Shown: positions 1 through 7,376 of the stretch, piece by piece | Layout: each line of letters begins with the position of its first letter | How positions within the stretch are numbered: position 1 is the stretch's first letter | Assembly: GCA_035277485.1 (NCBI GenBank) | Contig: DATEKK010000140.1 | Coordinates: 1-31,966, forward strand | Direction: 5' to 3' | Length of the DNA: 31,966 nucleotides | From: JADGGM01 sp035277485 | Lineage (GTDB): Bacteria; Gemmatimonadota; Gemmatimonadetes; Gemmatimonadales; Gemmatimonadaceae | Translations under genes and position numbers: made by a program | Notes under the pieces: model-generated | The model's database searches: none | Told to the model about the DNA's origin: nothing | The model's input: the letters and a program-made list of their open reading frames with translations, nothing else

Positions 1-1898
1 AGGCGAAGACGGCCGTGGATGGTGCCCGGCGGCTGGGCGGCGATGGCGCGGTGGGTGGGCGCGCCGCCGCGGCTCACCGAGCCGCCGCGTCCGTGGAAGA
101 ACGCAATCCCGACGCCGTGCTCGGCGGCCACGCGCGCGAGACGGGTCTGCGCCTTGTACAGCTCCCAATTCGACGTGAGGAACCCGCCATCCTTGTTGGA
201 GTCCGAGTAGCCGATCATCACCTCCTGCACGCCGCCTAACGCACGGATGCTGCGCTTGACCACCGGCACGTCCAGCAGCTCCGCCAGGATGCCGGGCGCG
301 CGGTGCAGGTCCTCGATGGTCTCGAACAGCGGGACGATCGGGATCGTGCAGCTCTCGACGCCGGCGTCGTCGACGAACAGGCCGGCGTCCTTGGCCAGCA
401 GGTAGGCCGCGAGCACGTCGCGCGCGCGCTCCGTGCCGCTGATCACGTAGCTGCCGAAGGCGCGGCGATCGACCTCGGCGCGGGACGCGCTGATTTCGGC
501 GAACACCGCGAGCACGTCGGCCTGCGGCTCGCCTAACTGTATCGTTTCGTGAGGCCGCGGGATGGCGAGGGCGGCGCGGAGCCACGCGGTCTCGTCGGCG
601 TGCGCGGACGTGGCGCCGCGCGCCATGCGCTCGCCCAGCGCCTCGGCTGCCGGGCGTAGGCGCCTCGCGTGGTCGCGCACGTCCAGCCGCACGAGCGAGA
701 ACCGGAAGATTTCCACTTCGCGGCGCACGGGCGCGACGAAGCTCGCCGCGATGCGGACACAGCGCGACTCGGCGAGGGCGCGCTCGAGCGCGCGCAGGTC
801 GGCGATCAGCTCGTCCGCGGTAGCGTAGGGCAGCGCGGACGACGACTCGCCGGCGGATGCGGCCAGGCGGGCCAGCATGCACGCCACCCACTGGCGAAAC
901 AGCTCGCCGGGATTCCGCGCCGCGGCGCCGTCCTGCACACCGGCCCGCGCTCGAGCTTCGCCTAACGCAGCCCGAAACCACGCCGGTATCGGAACGCTGC
1001 GCTCGGCGATGCTCAGTCGCCGGACCAGGTCGGTGAGACGCGCGCGATAGCGCCGCACACACGCGCGACGGTACTCGCGCACGGCCTGCCGTGTGGCCGC
1101 AGGTGTGACATTCGGATTGCCGTCGCGGTCGCCGCCGATCCACGACCCGAAATCGAGTACGACCGGGATGTCGATCGGCGCGTCGGGGAACGCGATGGCT
1201 GCCGCATGGGCCAGCGCATCGTGCACGGCGCCGACGGCGTCGAAGAGCGTGTCGTCGAAGAAGTGAATGCCCCAGGCCACCTCGTGCTCGACCGTCGGAC
1301 GCTCGAGACGCAGCTCGCCGGTCATCCAGAGCATGTCGATCTCATCGCGCAGCGCGTCGATGCGGCGCGCGCGCTCGGCGGCCGTCCAGACACCGGCATC
1401 CAGCTCGACCAGCGCGCGATAGATCGTGCGGTGCTTCTCGAGCACGGTGACGCGCTTCGCTTCCGTGGGGTGCGCCGTAATCGTCGGCGTCACGTGCAGC
1501 GACGCGAGCAGGTCGCGAACCTCGTCGGGTTGCACGCCGGCTTCGCGCCACCGCCCCAGCACGTGCGCGAACGTACCGGCCACGCGCGTCTCGCCCTCCT
1601 CGAGCTCCACCCGGCGGCGCGCGCCCATGGCATCGTGGAGCTCGGCGATGCTCACCAGTTGGGCCCACATGCCTAACGCCTGCAGCGACCGGCCGATGCT
1701 CGCCGGCGTGCCGCCGCGGTCGATGCGCGCGCCGCCGAGCGCTGCCGCCGCATCCGGCGCACGCGCGGCAACCACGTCGCGCAGCAATCCGACCAGCAGC
1801 GCTTCGGCGTCGGAGGCTGCGTTAGGCAGCTCCATCGCCGTGGCGCCGGCGGGCACCGCCGCGCGGGGAACGAGGAGGGCATGGGCCGGCGCCGTCAT
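1..1898 (-). CDS. ppc: Phosphoenolpyruvate carboxylase (C-terminus beyond left edge)
   Basis: Carboxylates PEP with bicarbonate to oxaloacetate; in the serine cycle this is the CO2-fixing step. About 632 N-terminal residues are present of the roughly 900 usual for the family. Visible signatures are HPTEAKR (catalytic His region), FGSWIGGDRDGNPNVT, MIGYSDSNKDGG and FFHGRGGSVSRGG, in family order. The Lys/Arg-rich C-terminal active-site and regulatory portion is off the window. I chose the ATG at 1898 because its A is also the last base of the upstream reductase's TGA (TGATG), which suggests translational coupling; an ATG further in (reading MELPN) is possible. The next bases to the left would continue the gene, so this is an edge truncation and not a pseudogene. 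It is the last gene of the minus-strand serine-cycle chain visible here. Identity is very secure from the motifs. Confidence 0.97.
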   Translation of the reverse strand, partial: MTAPAHALLVPRAAVPAGATAMELPNAASDAEALLVGLLRDVVAARAPDAAAALGGARIDRGGTPASIGRSLQALGMWAQLVSIAELHDAMGARRRVELEEGETRVAGTFAHVLGRWREAGVQPDEVRDLLASLHVTPTITAHPTEAKRVTVLEKHRTIYRALVELDAGVWTAAERARRIDALRDEIDMLWMTGELRLERPTVEHEVAWGIHFFDDTLFDAVGAVHDALAHAAAIAFPDAPIDIPVVLDFGSWIGGDRDGNPNVTPAATRQAVREYRRACVRRYRARLTDLVRRLSIAERSVPIPAWFRAALGEARARAGVQDGAAARNPGELFRQWVACMLARLAASAGESSSALPYATADELIADLRALERALAESRCVRIAASFVAPVRREVEIFRFSLVRLDVRDHARRLRPAAEALGERMARGATSAHADETAWLRAALAIPRPHETIQLGEPQADVLAVFAEISASRAEVDRRAFGSYVISGTERARDVLAAYLLAKDAGLFVDDAGVESCTIPIVPLFETIEDLHRAPGILAELLDVPVVKRSIRALGGVQEVMIGYSDSNKDGGFLTSNWELYKAQTRLARVAAEHGVGIAFFHGRGGSVSRGGAPTHRAIAAQPPGTIHGRLR

Positions 1899-2866
1899 CA
1901 CGCCACCCGGTCGCGCGGTGCGCCGCCGCCGAAGAACGCCGCGAGATTGTCCACGGCGCGATTGCCCATCGCCACCCGTGTCTCCTCGGTGGCGCTGCCT
2001 AAGTGCGGGAGCAGGACGACGTTGTCCAAGTCGAGCAGCTCGCGCGACACCAACGGTTCCCGCTCGAACACGTCCAGGGCCGCGCCGGCGATGGTTCGTT
2101 CGCGCAGTGCGTGGACGAGTGCGGGTTCATCTACTACATCGCCGCGCGCGGTGTTGATGAGGAACGCGCCATGGCGCATCGCGGCCAATCGCCCGGCGTT
2201 CATCAGGTGTTTGGTGTCGGGTGTGGCCGGGCAGTGGAGCGATACGAAGTCGCTCTCCTCGAGCACCGCCTCGATGGACGAGCGGCGCTCGGCGCCTAAC
2301 GTGACCGCATCGTCGGCCGCAAACGGGTCGTGCCACAGCACGCGCATGCGGAATCCGCCAATGGCACGGGCCGCCACCGCGCGGCCGATGCGCCCGAATC
2401 CGATGAGGCCGAGCGTCTTGCCGGTGACGCGTGTGCCCAACATGTGCGTGGGTCGCCACCCGGTCCATTCGCCCGCGCGCAGGTGACGTTCGCCTTCGCC
2501 GGTACGCCGCGCCACCATGAGCAGGAGCGTGATCGCGAGATCCGCGGTGTCATCGGTGAGCACGTCGGGCGTGTTGGTCACGACGATGCCGTTCGCCTGC
2601 GCGGCGGCCACGTCGATGTTGTTGAACCCGACGCCGAAGTTGGACACGATGCGCACGCGGCGGCCCGGCGTGTCCAGCAGATCCGCCGTGATGCGGTCGG
2701 TCACCGTGGGCACCAGCGCGTCGGCATCGCGCATCGCGACGGCGAGCGCGGCATCGTCGAGCGGCGCATCGGCGGTGTTGAGCCGCGCGTCGAACAGCGA
2801 CCGCAGCCGCTCTTCGACCGGTGATGGCAGCCGGCGCGTGACGACGACCGTTGGGCGGCCGCTCAT
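1898..2866 (-). CDS. D-2-hydroxyacid dehydrogenase, probable hydroxypyruvate/glyoxylate reductase
   Basis: Predicted NAD(P)H-dependent reduction of hydroxypyruvate to D-glycerate, the step between Sga and glycerate kinase in the serine cycle. The protein has 322 residues, normal for the family. The Rossmann motif GFGRIG lies at 156-161, and the catalytic Arg, Glu and His are R241 (NTARGD), E270 (EREP) and H288 (LPHLGSA). The substrate-binding loop reads SNFGVGFNNID (75-85), typical of the GyaR/GRHPR glyoxylate reductase branch. By memory, this differs from the HprA of Methylobacterium, so it may be a non-orthologous replacement. Its ATG overlaps the mtkB stop by 4 nt and its TGA overlaps the ppc ATG by 1 nt. 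Family identity is certain. Substrate is inferred from neighbours; a general glyoxylate reductase is the alternative. Confidence 0.9.
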   Translation of the reverse strand: MSGRPTVVVTRRLPSPVEERLRSLFDARLNTADAPLDDAALAVAMRDADALVPTVTDRITADLLDTPGRRVRIVSNFGVGFNNIDVAAAQANGIVVTNTPDVLTDDTADLAITLLLMVARRTGEGERHLRAGEWTGWRPTHMLGTRVTGKTLGLIGFGRIGRAVAARAIGGFRMRVLWHDPFAADDAVTLGAERRSSIEAVLEESDFVSLHCPATPDTKHLMNAGRLAAMRHGAFLINTARGDVVDEPALVHALRERTIAGAALDVFEREPLVSRELLDLDNVVLLPHLGSATEETRVAMGNRAVDNLAAFFGGGAPRDRVA

Positions 2867-3777
2867 GCGTGCACCGCCATGGCCGCCGGTCCCTGCCGCG
2901 CAAGCGCGAGCGCCATCGCCGCGCCTAACTCAGCCGGGCTCGGCGCCACCACGAGACCCGATGCGCGCATGATCTCCGCCTTCTCGGCCGCGCTGTCGCC
3001 GAAGGCGCTGATGATGGCGCCCGCGTGACCCATGCGCCGGCCGGCCGGCGCCGTCAGGCCGGCGACGTAGCCGACGACCGGTTTGGACATGTGATCGCGC
3101 ACGAATAGGGATGCCTCGGCTTCCTGCGGTCCGCCGATCTCGCCGATCATCATGACGGCATCGGTGTCGTCGTCCTCCTCGAACAACGCGAGGATGTCGA
3201 CGAACGAGCTGCCGTTGATCGGGTCGCCGCCAATGCCGACGCTGGTCGTGACGCCGAGTCCCAGGGCCTGCATTTGCGAGGCGGCCTCGTAGCCTAACGT
3301 GCCCGACCGCGACACGATGCCGATCCGCCCGCGCGTATAGATGTGGCCCGGCATGATGCCGATCATGGCGCGACCCGCGCTGATGACGCCGGCGCAGTTC
3401 GGCCCGATGAGCACGGGCTTCCGCTCGCGCGGATATCGCCGCATGTACCGCTTGACGCGGATCATGTCCTGCGCCGGGATACCGTCTGTGATACAGACGA
3501 TGAGTCGCACGCCGGCATCGGCCGCTTCCATGATTGCGTCGGCGCAGAACGGAGCGGGCACGAAAATGCCGCTGGCGATCGCGCTGGTGGCGCGCACGGC
3601 CGCCTTGACCGTATCGAACACCGGGAGGCCCAAGTGCCGCGTGCCGCCCTTACCGGGCGTCACACCGCCGACGAGGCGCGTGCCGTAGGCGAGCGCTTCG
3701 CGGGCATGGAAGGTCGCTTTGTCGCCCGTGAATCCCTGGAAAATCACGGGCGTGGTTTCATCGATGAGGATGCTCAT
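2863..3777 (-). CDS. mtkB: Malate--CoA ligase (malate thiokinase), alpha subunit
   Basis: CoA-binding, phosphohistidine-bearing subunit of the ATP-dependent ligase that converts malate to malyl-CoA. It has 304 residues and resembles succinyl-CoA synthetase alpha. It starts MSILIDETTP, has the nucleotide/CoA-binding stretch GGVTPGKGG (37-45), SRSGTLGYEA (156-165) and the phospho-His H251 in GRRMGHAGAIIS. The N-terminus and the GIMPGHIY and SVGIGGDPINGSSF stretches match my recollection of methylotroph MtkB more than SucD. Adjacency to malyl-CoA lyase supports malate as substrate. The start ATG overlaps the mtkA stop by 1 nt (TGATG), and its end overlaps the reductase start by 4 nt, so the subunits should be made together. 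SucD is the alternative, less likely given the neighbours. Confidence 0.93.
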   Translation of the reverse strand: MSILIDETTPVIFQGFTGDKATFHAREALAYGTRLVGGVTPGKGGTRHLGLPVFDTVKAAVRATSAIASGIFVPAPFCADAIMEAADAGVRLIVCITDGIPAQDMIRVKRYMRRYPRERKPVLIGPNCAGVISAGRAMIGIMPGHIYTRGRIGIVSRSGTLGYEAASQMQALGLGVTTSVGIGGDPINGSSFVDILALFEEDDDTDAVMMIGEIGGPQEAEASLFVRDHMSKPVVGYVAGLTAPAGRRMGHAGAIISAFGDSAAEKAEIMRASGLVVAPSPAELGAAMALALARQGPAAMAVHA

Positions 3778-4982
3778 CAGGCTGCTCCCCGTGTTGCTCC
3801 GTTAGGCGAGGCGCTTGGGCCGCGCTCGAGTGCCTGCACCGCCTGGCGCGCCGCGTCGGCGAGGTCCAAGGCCGCCACGATGGGCAGTCCGCTCTCGCGC
3901 AGAATGCGACGTCCTGCTTCCACATTGGTCCCGGCAAGTCGCGTGACGACGGGAACCGGCACATTCACCGAGCCGGCCGCCTGAACGATACCCTGCGCGA
4001 CCCAGTCGCACCGGTTGATGCCGGCGAAGATGTTCACCAGCACGACGCGCACCCGAGGATCGGACAGCACGAGCTGGAACGCCGCGGCCACGCGCTCGGG
4101 CGACGCGCCGCCGCCGATGTCGAGAAAGTTCGCGGGCTCGCCTCCGGCGTGCTTGATCATGTCCATCGTCGCCATGGCGAGCCCCGCGCCGTTCACGATG
4201 CATCCGATCGCGCCGTCGAGCGCGATGTAGCTCAGCCCGTGCTTCGACGCTTCCGCATCGCGCGGGTCCTCTTCGGCGTAGTCGCGGAGCTCGCTCACGT
4301 TAGGCCGCCTGAACAGCGCGTTGTCGTCGAACGTCATCTTCGCATCCAGGGCGAGTACTTTCCCGCTGGCCGTCACCGCGAGCGGATTGATCTCGACCAT
4401 GGTTGCATCCAGATCGCGAAATGCCTTGTACGCCCCGATGATCGCCTTCACGGCCTGGTTCACCTCGGACGAGCGGACACCGAGTCCGAATGCGAGCTCG
4501 CGTGCCTGGAAGGGCTGCATGCCCACCGCGGGCTCGATCACTTCGCGCATGATGGTATCGGGACGGTCGCGCGCGATCTCTTCGATCTCGACGCCGCCCT
4601 CCGGCGCCGCGACCACGCACACGCGTTCCTCTCGCCGGTCGAGTACGAGCCCCAAATAGATCTCGCGCGCGATCGTCACCGCTTCCTCGACGTACAATCG
4701 ATGCACCACTTTGCCGGCCGGTCCCGTCTGGTGCGTGACCAGTCGCTTGCCTAACAACTCGCCGGCCGCCACGCGCACTTCGTGCTCGCTCTCGCACACC
4801 TTCACGCCGCCGGCGCGTCCGCGCGCGCCCGAATGAATCTGCGCCTTGACCACCCACCGCGACCCTCCGATTTCCTCGGCGCGAAACATGGCCTGCTCCG
4901 CCGTGTACGCCACGCCGCCGCGCGGGACCGGCACGCCGAAATTGGCGAGGAGCTCCTTGGCCTGGTATTCGTGAATGTCCAT
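3777..4982 (-). CDS. mtkA: Malate--CoA ligase (malate thiokinase), beta subunit
   Basis: ATP-grasp subunit that phosphorylates the alpha-subunit histidine during malyl-CoA synthesis. It has 401 residues from the ATG at 4982, reading MDIHEYQAKELL, the canonical family start; the longer frame upstream to 5039 is non-conserved and rejected. The ATP-grasp part fills roughly residues 1-235 (KAQIHSGARGRAGG near the start, MVEINPLAVT, LDAKMTFDDNALFRR). The ligase-CoA part contains GCIVNGAGLAMATMD, NFLDIGGGAS and NIFAGINRCDW. The INRCDW and FRRPN stretches fit malate thiokinase as I recall it. The gene lies 66 bp after mcl, and I see no clear Shine-Dalgarno sequence. Two GTTAGGC-family words in this gene read as Pro-Asn and one as Leu-Gly. 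Confidence 0.93.
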   Translation of the reverse strand: MDIHEYQAKELLANFGVPVPRGGVAYTAEQAMFRAEEIGGSRWVVKAQIHSGARGRAGGVKVCESEHEVRVAAGELLGKRLVTHQTGPAGKVVHRLYVEEAVTIAREIYLGLVLDRREERVCVVAAPEGGVEIEEIARDRPDTIMREVIEPAVGMQPFQARELAFGLGVRSSEVNQAVKAIIGAYKAFRDLDATMVEINPLAVTASGKVLALDAKMTFDDNALFRRPNVSELRDYAEEDPRDAEASKHGLSYIALDGAIGCIVNGAGLAMATMDMIKHAGGEPANFLDIGGGASPERVAAAFQLVLSDPRVRVVLVNIFAGINRCDWVAQGIVQAAGSVNVPVPVVTRLAGTNVEAGRRILRESGLPIVAALDLADAARQAVQALERGPSASPNGATRGAA

Positions 4983-5048
4983 GTGTCGTCGCGGGTGAAT
5001 GAAATGAGTGGAGGTCCGCGCTGCATGCCGCGCGGACACGGCGAACCA

Positions 5049-6011
5049 TCAGCCCGGCACCCCGGCCCGTACTCCATGGCGTGCGAGCGACTCCGCCAGC
5101 GCGACGATGTTCTGCGCCATGCGAGCCGATGCGGCATCGATCATTTTGCCGTCCAGTTGGGCGGCGCCGCGCCCCTGCGCTTCGGCCTCGACGATCGCCT
5201 CGAGTATCCGGCGCGCGCGGCCGACCTCGGCGTCCGATGGCGTGAAGATCGCGTTGGCCGATTCGATCTGCGCCGGATGAATAGCCCATTTGCCCTCGCA
5301 GCCTAACGCAGCCGCGCGGCGTGCAGCGGCCGCGTAGCCGTCGGCGTCCTTGAAGTCGCCGAACGGACCGTCGATGGCGCGCAAACCGTGGGCGCGACAG
5401 GCGACCACCATGCGCGAGATGCCGTAGTGCCACTGGTCGCCCGGATAGTCGGGCGTGAGGCCGCCGATGCTGGTGGTGCGCGCCCGAACGCTCGCGGCGT
5501 AGTCGGCGACGCCGAAGTGCATCGCCTCGAGGCGCGGACTCGCCGCCGCGATGGCCTCGACGTTGGACATGCCTAACGCAGTTTCGATGAGCACCTCGAT
5601 GCCGATCCGCCGCGGGATGCGCACCGCGTGCTCGATCTGCGTGAGCAGCGCATCTACGAGATAGACGTCGGCTGCGACGCCGACTTTCGGCACGAGGATC
5701 GTGTCGATGCGGTGGCCCGCGCGCTCCACCACATCGATGAGGTCCCGATACATGTAGTGTGTGTCGATGCCGTTGATGCGCACCGAGACGGTCTTCCCCT
5801 GTTCCTGCCAGTTGAGCCCGAGGAGACCGGCGATCACGTTGTCCCGTGCGCGTGCTTTGTCCGGCGGCGCCACGGCGTCCTCGAGGTCGAGGAAGACGTA
5901 GTCCGCGGAACCCGCGGCCGCCTTCTCGAACAACTCGGGTCGGGAACCCGGGACCGCGAGCTCGCTGCGCTGCAAGCGGACGCGCGCGGTGTCGTAGCGG
6001 GTGTGGCTCAT
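5049..6011 (-). CDS. mcl: L-malyl-CoA/beta-methylmalyl-CoA lyase
   Basis: Cleaves malyl-CoA to acetyl-CoA and glyoxylate, regenerating the serine-cycle acceptor. It has 320 residues and is an HpcH/HpaI (CitE-like) TIM barrel. Visible family motifs include LHRSELAVPGS-like RLQRSELAVPGS at the N-terminus, VFLDLEDAVAPPDKARARDN, RINGIDTHYMYRD, LVPKVG, IEVLIETALG (acidic metal ligand), FGVADYAAS, DGPFGDFKDADGY and GKWAIHPAQI. These match true malyl-CoA lyases more closely than citrate lyase beta. The ATG at 6011 overlaps the sga TGA by 4 nt (ATGA); the open frame continues to 6431, but that extension is antisense-like Arg/Gly sequence overlapping sga and is rejected. It sits between sga and mtkA, consistent with the pathway. 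Confidence 0.95.
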   Translation of the reverse strand: MSHTRYDTARVRLQRSELAVPGSRPELFEKAAAGSADYVFLDLEDAVAPPDKARARDNVIAGLLGLNWQEQGKTVSVRINGIDTHYMYRDLIDVVERAGHRIDTILVPKVGVAADVYLVDALLTQIEHAVRIPRRIGIEVLIETALGMSNVEAIAAASPRLEAMHFGVADYAASVRARTTSIGGLTPDYPGDQWHYGISRMVVACRAHGLRAIDGPFGDFKDADGYAAAARRAAALGCEGKWAIHPAQIESANAIFTPSDAEVGRARRILEAIVEAEAQGRGAAQLDGKMIDAASARMAQNIVALAESLARHGVRAGVPG

Positions 6012-7264
6012 CGCGCCACCGCCATGCGCTCGCGCGACGGCGGCGCGGCCTTGGGCTGCGCATCGGGTGAGCTCGCGCCGGCGCGCGGCGTGAGCGGCGC
6101 CGCGGTGGCCCGGAACCACTCCTGCGCCGCCGCGACGCCACTGCCTAACGTGATCGGAATGCCCACGTCGCGCAGCGCCAGCTCCACGCCGGCCAGGGCG
6201 CCCAGCAGCATCAGCTCGTTCAAGTCGCCCAGGTGGCCGATGCGGAACACCTTGCCCGCCACCTTGCTCAACCCGGCGCCTAACGCAAGATCGTAGCGGC
6301 GGTAGGCGACGTCGATCACGTCGGCGCCATCGATGCCCGGCGGCACCATCACCGCGCTCACCGTGTCCGATGCCCAGCGCGGCTCCTTCGCGCACACCGA
6401 CAGCCCCCAGGCGCGCACCGCCGACCGGCATCCCTCGGCCAGCCGGTGGTGGCGCGCGTGAATGGCGTCGAGGCCTTCCTCGAAGATGATGTCCAGCGAC
6501 TCGCGAAGCCCGTACAGCAGCGGCACCGACGGCGTGTACGGGAAGTAGCCGCTCGCGTTGGCCGCGATCATGTCGCCCAGATCGAAGAACACGCGCGCGC
6601 AGCGCGCCGATTCGCGCCTCGCCAGCGCCCGGCGGCTCATGCCTAACAGGCCTAACCCGGCGGGCAGCATGAACCCCTTCTGCGACCCGGTGATCGCCGC
6701 GTCCACGCCCCAGGCATCCATCTCGAACGGGAGACTCACGAGCCCGCTCACCGTGTCCACGTAGAGGAGCGCCGGATGCCCCGCGGCATCGATCGCCCGC
6801 CGCACGGCCGCGATGTCGCTCGTCACCCCCGTTGCGGTTTCATTGTGCACCACGAGCACGCCCTGGATCTCATGGCTCGGGTCGGCGCGCAGCGCATCCT
6901 CGATGCGATCCGGATTCGCGCCCGTGCCCCACTCCTCGTCCTGCACGTCCACCCGGAGTCCGAGTCGTTGGGCGCAGTCGATGAACAGGTGGCCGAACTG
7001 CCCATAGCGCGACGCGAGCACGCGATCGCCCGGCGACAGCGTGTTGGCGAGCGCGGCTTCCCACATCCCCGTGCCCGTCGCCGGGAACACGAAGCACTGG
7101 CCGTCGTCGGTTCGGAACACACGCCGGAGATCGGAGAGGATCGGCCGCGTGAGCGCCGGGAACGATGACGAACGATGGTCTTCCATCGCGCGATGCATCG
7201 CGCGGAGGATTCGATCGGGCGTGTTCGTTGGTCCGGGAACGAAGAGAGCGTTGCGTCCGGGCAT
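6008..7264 (-). CDS. sga: Serine--glyoxylate aminotransferase
   Basis: PLP enzyme of the class V (AGXT/SGA) family. It transfers the serine amino group to glyoxylate, giving hydroxypyruvate and glycine, and so starts serine-cycle turnover. It has 418 residues. The N-terminus GRNALFVPGPTNTPDRI, the AMEDHR stretch, ATGTGMWEAAL (PLP phosphate site, about 62-72), HNETATGV (140-147), the PLP-ring Asp D170, and the Schiff-base Lys K196 in GSQKGFMLPAGLG are all present. GYFPYTPSVPLLYGLRE and KVFRIGHLGDLNE follow. The last ~30 residues are an Ala/Pro-rich tail without homology that I recognise. It is the first gene of the minus-strand chain; a GAGGA-type ribosome site lies about 8-12 nt before the ATG. 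Alanine-glyoxylate transaminase activity is a possible side function. Confidence 0.95.
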   Translation of the reverse strand: MPGRNALFVPGPTNTPDRILRAMHRAMEDHRSSSFPALTRPILSDLRRVFRTDDGQCFVFPATGTGMWEAALANTLSPGDRVLASRYGQFGHLFIDCAQRLGLRVDVQDEEWGTGANPDRIEDALRADPSHEIQGVLVVHNETATGVTSDIAAVRRAIDAAGHPALLYVDTVSGLVSLPFEMDAWGVDAAITGSQKGFMLPAGLGLLGMSRRALARRESARCARVFFDLGDMIAANASGYFPYTPSVPLLYGLRESLDIIFEEGLDAIHARHHRLAEGCRSAVRAWGLSVCAKEPRWASDTVSAVMVPPGIDGADVIDVAYRRYDLALGAGLSKVAGKVFRIGHLGDLNELMLLGALAGVELALRDVGIPITLGSGVAAAQEWFRATAAPLTPRAGASSPDAQPKAAPPSRERMAVAR

Positions 7265-7302
7265 AGGTCAGTCCTCGCGCTGAATGAGGAGAGATGCGTC
7301 AT

Positions 7303-7323
7303 CGCGCGCGTGCGACGCGCGCG
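7303..7323. promoter_or_regulatory. Perfect palindrome between divergent sga and glycerate kinase
   Basis: Two 9-nt arms, CGCGCGCGT and ACGCGCGCG, separated by GCG, lie in the 112-bp region between the divergent sga and glycerate kinase starts. A shared operator for the two transcription units is possible, but CG-alternating DNA makes such palindromes easy to obtain by chance. No regulator gene is adjacent. Confidence 0.25.
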
Positions 7324-7376
7324 CGCCCTCGCGCGGCGCCGCCCGATACGCGATCATTGATGACGTGAAGACACCG

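Noticed and set aside
3777..4982. Succinyl-CoA synthetase (SucCD) rather than malate thiokinase
   Set aside because: Sits with mcl, sga, ppc and reductase, and the FRRPN/NRCDW and IMPGHIY features fit Mtk as I recall; a test of substrate would settle it.
4300..6141. 613-residue minus ORF in another frame
   Set aside because: Same strand, shifted frame over mcl and mtkA, with Arg-rich translation typical of high-GC shadow frames.
5049..6431. Longer 460-residue start of malyl-CoA lyase
   Set aside because: The extra N-terminus is Arg/Gly-rich antisense-like sequence overlapping sga; ATG at 6011 has an ATGA overlap and a family-like start.
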